A DNA stretch of 20,526 nucleotides. Origin: an uncultured Eubacteriales bacterium. Lineage in GTDB: Bacteria; Bacillota; Clostridia; Christensenellales; Borkfalkiaceae. Below the pieces are notes generated by a model that saw only the letters and a program-made list of their open reading frames with translations, was not told where the DNA came from and did not search any database. Each line of letters opens with the position of its first letter. Position 1 is the first letter of the stretch. Shown in pieces: positions 16,708 through 20,526 of this stretch. Location: the NCBI GenBank assembly GCA_902767455.1, contig CACXHH010000167.1, positions 1 to 20,526 on the forward strand, in the 5' to 3' direction. Both the position numbers and the translations under genes were made by a program.

Positions 16708-17469
16708 TTAGCCTATGGTAAGATACGTCGAGCAGTTGCCTATCTGACAGTTTTCTGGAGATCTCACGACGAACAGCCCAAGCGCCGCGGCGTTGGTATG
16801 AACCGGGCAGAAGGTCATATTGCCAAGCCCGTGAGCCTTGTCGGTATTCAAAAGGCTGTACGCAAGATAAACCTTATACTCCGTACCCGTACCTTCCTTC
16901 CACTCGACGTTTTTCGTGACCGAGCAGTAATAGTTATACCCCGGGTCCATATTGAGCGCAAGGTCGTTTTTGGCTCCGTACGCCGTGGCGGAAACAGCTT
17001 TTTGAAGGCTGTATCTGCCTTTTACGTCCATAGTGAACTTATAGGCGTATTTTGTATCGAGCGCCTGATCCGCAGTTTTGAGCGAGATACCGAAGGCTAC
17101 GCCGTCGTTATAGGCGTAATCGTCCGCGCCGTCGTAGATAGAATCGTCAATAACTTTTGCAGTGATAAGAACGCCCGCGTCGACGTATTCGGTAAACCAG
17201 TATGAAACAGCCGTCGTTTCGCCGGTAGAAGCCGTGATGACGAGATCGGTCCCGCCTATCGAAGGGATTTCGGGTTCCGTAGGCTCTTTAGAAGTATCGC
17301 CCGATTGTTCGGAAGAACTTCCGCCGTCGACAGCCGAAGCGCTCTCCGACGTTTCGCCGCTCGAAGAACTGTTCTTTTTGGCGCCGAATTTACAGCCCGC
17401 CGAGAAAATCATCACGGACGCGAGCATTGCGACGACTATAAGCGACGATAATCTGATCAAATTTTTCAT
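16708..17469 (-). CDS. Small surface lipoprotein, possibly carbohydrate-binding
   Basis: This 253-residue protein has a lipoprotein signal peptide with lipobox FSAGC (Cys26). A Ser/Glu/Pro-rich linker follows at about 34-70, then a mature domain of about 180 residues. The domain is rich in beta-type sequence (AVSYWFTEYVDAG, DGVAFGISL) with three cysteines (CSVTKN, CPVHT, CQIGNC region) that may form disulfides. The acidic patch DDSIYDGADDYAYNDG is reminiscent of CBM9-like or DOMON beta-sandwich domains, but this is a weak resemblance. The gene starts within the stop codon of the GH32 gene (ATGA) behind a good GAGGTG site and ends before a strong terminator. It is therefore the last gene of that unit and probably helps the hydrolase capture or bind glycan at the cell surface. 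No enzymatic motif was seen. Confidence 0.85.
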   Translation of the reverse strand: MKNLIRLSSLIVVAMLASVMIFSAGCKFGAKKNSSSSGETSESASAVDGGSSSEQSGDTSKEPTEPEIPSIGGTDLVITASTGETTAVSYWFTEYVDAGVLITAKVIDDSIYDGADDYAYNDGVAFGISLKTADQALDTKYAYKFTMDVKGRYSLQKAVSATAYGAKNDLALNMDPGYNYYCSVTKNVEWKEGTGTEYKVYLAYSLLNTDKAHGLGNMTFCPVHTNAAALGLFVVRSPENCQIGNCSTYLTIG

Positions 17470-17480
17470 AAATTCACCTC
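17466..17480 (-). promoter_or_regulatory. ATGA overlap with GAGGTG ribosome site between the GH32 and lipoprotein genes
   Basis: The GH32 stop TGA (17468-17466) overlaps the lipoprotein ATG (17469-17467). GAGGTG at 17480-17475 lies within the last GH32 codons, five bases before the start. This supports coupled translation and settles the lipoprotein start. Confidence 0.85.
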
Positions 17481-20400
17481 GTGTATCGATTTAAGATAGT
17501 TGATGACGAGTCTTTCTATCGTAACGGCGCCGCCGTACGCGTTAAGCCTTACGCCCGTTGCGCCTTCAGGCGGGAATACGTAACTTTCCATATTCTGCGT
17601 GTCGTTGATAAACACTTCGACTATGCTTACGTCCATAACGAGTCTTACGGTGACTTTGCCGTTTTCGGGCACCATTGCCGAAGTTATGGAATAGGAAAGG
17701 TATTTACCCGATTGAGTGAGATCGAGAGTTGCCGTGTCGTTTTCGAAATCGAGCGTCAGAACCGATTGATTGGTTTCGTCGGCGGCAAACGTGAGCGTCG
17801 CTTTTTTCGCCGTGCCGACGTCGAGCGTCAACGTAAGGTCGTAAAGGTTTTCGTAAAGCCCCGCAATCTCGAGCTCGCCGTCTTCTTCGGAAAGCGTGGT
17901 ATCTTCTATCAGGCAAGCCTGACCGTCGTAGTTGTTTTTGAGTTCTTCTACCGGGGAAACCTTGAGAGAATACATGCCGTTCACCGTCACGAGTTCCACG
18001 CTCACGGGAAGCGACTGCGCGCCGTTCCAAGTCTTTCCTTCGATCAAGTCGGCTGTGTTATCGATCATCCAGCTCATAAGTATTCTGCGGCCGAGCTTAT
18101 CGTTGAAGAAACTCTGCGTAGCGTACAGTTCGCCGCGGTTCGTCCATAGCGGCATGTTGGTAAAGATCTTGGTCTGCGGAGCGACGCCGTTAAACGTCCA
18201 CGTTCCGTCAACTTTTTTAAGGTCGCCGACTATATAGGACGTACCCGCCGTGGTGATCACCCATTTTATATTGTTTTCATCGCCGTCGACAGCCAACGGG
18301 AAGAGATCGGGGCACTCCGAATTGATATTCTGACCGAAGAAATCTTTAGCCAAACCTTCGTATTTCCAGTCGATAAGGTTTTCCGAAGAGAAAAGTCTTA
18401 TCGGAGCCCAGCCGCCCGTCACCATTATCCAGACGCCGCCGCCGGCATAAGAATCATCTTCCACCCAAACGACCTTAGGATCTCTGAAGTGATCGCCGTA
18501 CTTGGCGCCTTCGTTCATGATCACGGGCGTATGATATTCAAGCCACGTTTCGCCTTGGTCGAGAGAATAGCACACGCCTATCTTCGGCTCGTTGCTGTGA
18601 TAAGTTACGAACGTTACCATACGCGAAGCCGCGGGAACGTCGTCGGTAAACAGACCGCTCGTGTTGTTATAGTCGATAACGCCGCCGCCCGACCAAGCCG
18701 CGCCCACTTCGTTGGTGTGGATAGCCTGCCCCTTATCCTGCCAGTTGATAAGGTCGGTGGAAACGTAATGATACCAGAGCTTTTCACCGCCGTTGTTGCG
18801 ATCTTCAGCCCACTGCACGAAGAGATGATAAAGCCCCGTTTCGGCGTCGTACATAAGCCCGTTAGGATCGTTCAGCCAGTTTTCCTTGGTGGTAAGGTGG
18901 ATACCGGGACGCATAGGTTCCATGTAGTAACGGCCTATCTTAACGTTATAATAGCTCGCCTTGCCGGTTTTTTTGTTGACAGCTTTTATTTCGATCATAT
19001 TGCCTCCATCCTGTAATTTAATGTCGTCGTAAGCGGTATTGATGCCGTTAATATATACTTCGTAATCGCTCGAAGCGGTAACGTCGACGACGGTGCCGAG
19101 CGTGGACGTTTCAAGGTAGTAGTAAGCCGTGTCGGAATTGAAATCAAGTTCCAGATCGACAAGCGAAATATTTTCGACCGCAGGTTCGTCGGTCGTCAAC
19201 GAAACTTTGATATTCTTCCACGTAGTCGTAGACAAGATAGTGTAGAATCCGATATATCCGCCGTGGAATTGTGCGTCGTAGTAATCTTCAAGTTTTACTC
19301 CGTCGAGATAGAAGGATAAAACGCCGTTCGCCCTTGCTATAACCTTGAGATTGACGTATTCCGCAGCTTTCTGAGCGGCGCTCAAAGCGTAGCGGTGAGC
19401 GTTTACGTCAGCGCCTATCGTGCCCGTATTGACGCCGAACGCCCTGACGTGCGCGCCGGAAACGTCGTCGGGTTTGTTGAGCATAAAGCTGTACCACGCC
19501 GCACCCGGATCGTTGATGAGATCTGCGCCGAACACGAGCCCCGCCGCGGACATCGCATCAGGCCCCGTGACCTTCATATCGGCTTCGAAAACGAGCGTCT
19601 GACCGACTTCCTGCTTAAGAACGGACATATTCATCATATCCCAGAACTCGTTGTTTGCGCCCGTCAGAGAGTTATCTTCGCCGATAGACCAGTTCATCCA
19701 GCGATAGAAAGAATGATAATCGGAAACTCTGTAATCGATAACGTTATCCGTTTCGTAGTAACTTCCATCGGCGGCGGTCGTTTTGACAGAAGCGTTTTCA
19801 AACGTAGCCGTGCCGTAGAAAGTACCGAAACCTATATATCCGCCGCGGTACCACGAATCGTAAGTATCGCAGACGACGTATTCGTCAATCGTGACCTTGA
19901 TCGCGCCGCTTGCCTTTGCGATAACGGTAAGTTTATGCGTTCCGTCTTTTTTGTCGGCGGGCAGATAGAGTTCGTGCATGCCGAGGCTGTCGCCTAAACT
20001 GCCGCCGTTCACCGAGAACAGCCTTGCGAGTCCGTCGCTTAAACGATAGTTGAAGGCGTACCAGGACGCGCTCGGGTTATCTTTGTCGGATACGCCGAAC
20101 GTGAGCATAGCCGTGCCCGATTTTACCGTCACGTCGGCGCAAAATTCAAGGTTTTGCGTTTCGTCGACGAAAATATCCGTAACCGCGAAAGCGTTGCCGA
20201 CGGTCGGGTTAGCAGCCGTCAAGGTCTTTCCGTTCGCTTTCCAGTACGTACCGGACGTATAGACTATGCGAGCAAGCGTTTCGTCGGGCTCTTCCGAAGG
20301 CTGTTCGCCGCCGTTATCGACGTCGGAAATACTCACTTTCACGTTTTTGTAAAGCGTTTTCGAGTTGTTGTTGAAAAAGCCGATATAACCGCCGTTATAG

Positions 20401-20526
20401 AGCGGATCGAACGCGCTTTCGACAACCTGACCGTCCATGTAAAAGCTTATTATCTTCGTCGAAGCTTCGTAAACGATTTTAAGATGATTATACTCTCTTG
20501 CGAGCATGGCGTCGTTGAGAGTTATC
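17466..20526 (-). CDS. GH32 beta-fructosidase with tandem CBM66-like domains, N-terminus beyond the right edge
   Basis: The frame is open to the right edge, so the true start and signal peptide are outside; 1,019 residues are visible. Numbering from the Met at 20507, three concanavalin-like repeats end in GGYIGF: one cut by the edge (to about 62), one at about 80-243 and one at about 250-440. They share AWYxF and resemble CBM66-type fructan-binding domains. A cadherin-like beta-sandwich lies at 448-528. The five-bladed GH32 catalytic domain (about 532-850) follows with WLNDPNG (nucleophile Asp547), RDP (Asp676, transition-state stabiliser) and ECPDLF (acid/base Glu731). A C-terminal beta-sandwich of the GH32 type ends the protein. 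All catalytic residues are present. The family hydrolyses terminal or internal fructose linkages in sucrose, inulin or levan; the exact substrate is unknown. Several binding modules and a coupled lipoprotein gene suggest action outside the cell on a polymer. Confidence 0.95.
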   Translation of the reverse strand, partial: ITLNDAMLAREYNHLKIVYEASTKIISFYMDGQVVESAFDPLYNGGYIGFFNNNSKTLYKNVKVSISDVDNGGEQPSEEPDETLARIVYTSGTYWKANGKTLTAANPTVGNAFAVTDIFVDETQNLEFCADVTVKSGTAMLTFGVSDKDNPSASWYAFNYRLSDGLARLFSVNGGSLGDSLGMHELYLPADKKDGTHKLTVIAKASGAIKVTIDEYVVCDTYDSWYRGGYIGFGTFYGTATFENASVKTTAADGSYYETDNVIDYRVSDYHSFYRWMNWSIGEDNSLTGANNEFWDMMNMSVLKQEVGQTLVFEADMKVTGPDAMSAAGLVFGADLINDPGAAWYSFMLNKPDDVSGAHVRAFGVNTGTIGADVNAHRYALSAAQKAAEYVNLKVIARANGVLSFYLDGVKLEDYYDAQFHGGYIGFYTILSTTTWKNIKVSLTTDEPAVENISLVDLELDFNSDTAYYYLETSTLGTVVDVTASSDYEVYINGINTAYDDIKLQDGGNMIEIKAVNKKTGKASYYNVKIGRYYMEPMRPGIHLTTKENWLNDPNGLMYDAETGLYHLFVQWAEDRNNGGEKLWYHYVSTDLINWQDKGQAIHTNEVGAAWSGGGVIDYNNTSGLFTDDVPAASRMVTFVTYHSNEPKIGVCYSLDQGETWLEYHTPVIMNEGAKYGDHFRDPKVVWVEDDSYAGGGVWIMVTGGWAPIRLFSSENLIDWKYEGLAKDFFGQNINSECPDLFPLAVDGDENNIKWVITTAGTSYIVGDLKKVDGTWTFNGVAPQTKIFTNMPLWTNRGELYATQSFFNDKLGRRILMSWMIDNTADLIEGKTWNGAQSLPVSVELVTVNGMYSLKVSPVEELKNNYDGQACLIEDTTLSEEDGELEIAGLYENLYDLTLTLDVGTAKKATLTFAADETNQSVLTLDFENDTATLDLTQSGKYLSYSITSAMVPENGKVTVRLVMDVSIVEVFINDTQNMESYVFPPEGATGVRLNAYGGAVTIERLVINYLKSIHEVNL
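19246..20393 (-). repeat. Tandem CBM66-like domain repeats within the GH32 gene
   Basis: The sequence GGYIGF is encoded three times, near 20375-20393, 19831-19850 and 19246-19266, spaced by about 540 and 585 bases. Each copy ends a domain with the pattern KxxxxAxxxIxxxxD...GGYIGF...T..N..V. The first copy is cut by the window edge. The copies are clearly diverged, so the duplication is old. Confidence 0.8.

Overview
The window reads as part of a Gram-positive-type (Bacillota, probably Clostridia) genome. Supporting signs are Shine-Dalgarno sequences close to AAGGAG/GAGGTG, sigma-A-type promoters, two lipoprotein signal peptides and intrinsic terminators with T-tracts. No sortase motif, outer-membrane protein or marker gene is present to fix the lineage. 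An uncultured gut or animal-associated clostridium is an inference from the fructan-type enzyme and the very large secreted proteins. All six recognisable genes lie on the minus strand, so they read from right to left. The long plus-strand open frames are shadows of these genes.

Right part, 20526 to 15596: a large glycoside hydrolase of family GH32 (beta-fructosidase type), cut by the right edge, carries at least three concanavalin-like carbohydrate-binding repeats. Its stop overlaps the start of a 253-residue lipoprotein (ATGA). A long hairpin terminator follows, then a separate ROK-family sugar kinase ended by its own terminator. Together these suggest extracellular hydrolysis of a fructan or sucrose-like glycan, surface capture, and phosphorylation of the released hexose inside the cell. 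No transporter is in the window.

Middle, 15480 to 13803: a monocistronic gene for an unrecognised membrane protein with about nine membrane segments. It has a sigma-A-like promoter and a clean intrinsic terminator.

Left part, 13720 to 1: a perfect consensus promoter (TTGACA, 17-nt spacer, TATAAT) and a leader of about 158 nt precede a tightly packed three-gene operon. Gene 1 encodes a 1326-residue lipoprotein with an Ig-like domain, four MBG/YDG-like repeats, a duplicated uncharacterised module and an SDD-repeat tail. Gene 2 encodes an 832-residue VirD4/TraG-type coupling ATPase with four N-terminal membrane segments, intact Walker motifs and a C-terminal extension. Gene 3 starts inside the stop codon of gene 2 and encodes a Sec-signal-bearing surface protein of more than 2,346 residues. 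That protein has Calx-beta and Ig-like domains in a super-module of about 1,560 residues that begins again before the left edge. A type IV coupling ATPase placed between two giant surface proteins, with no relaxase or other T4SS gene in view, is the most unusual feature of the window.
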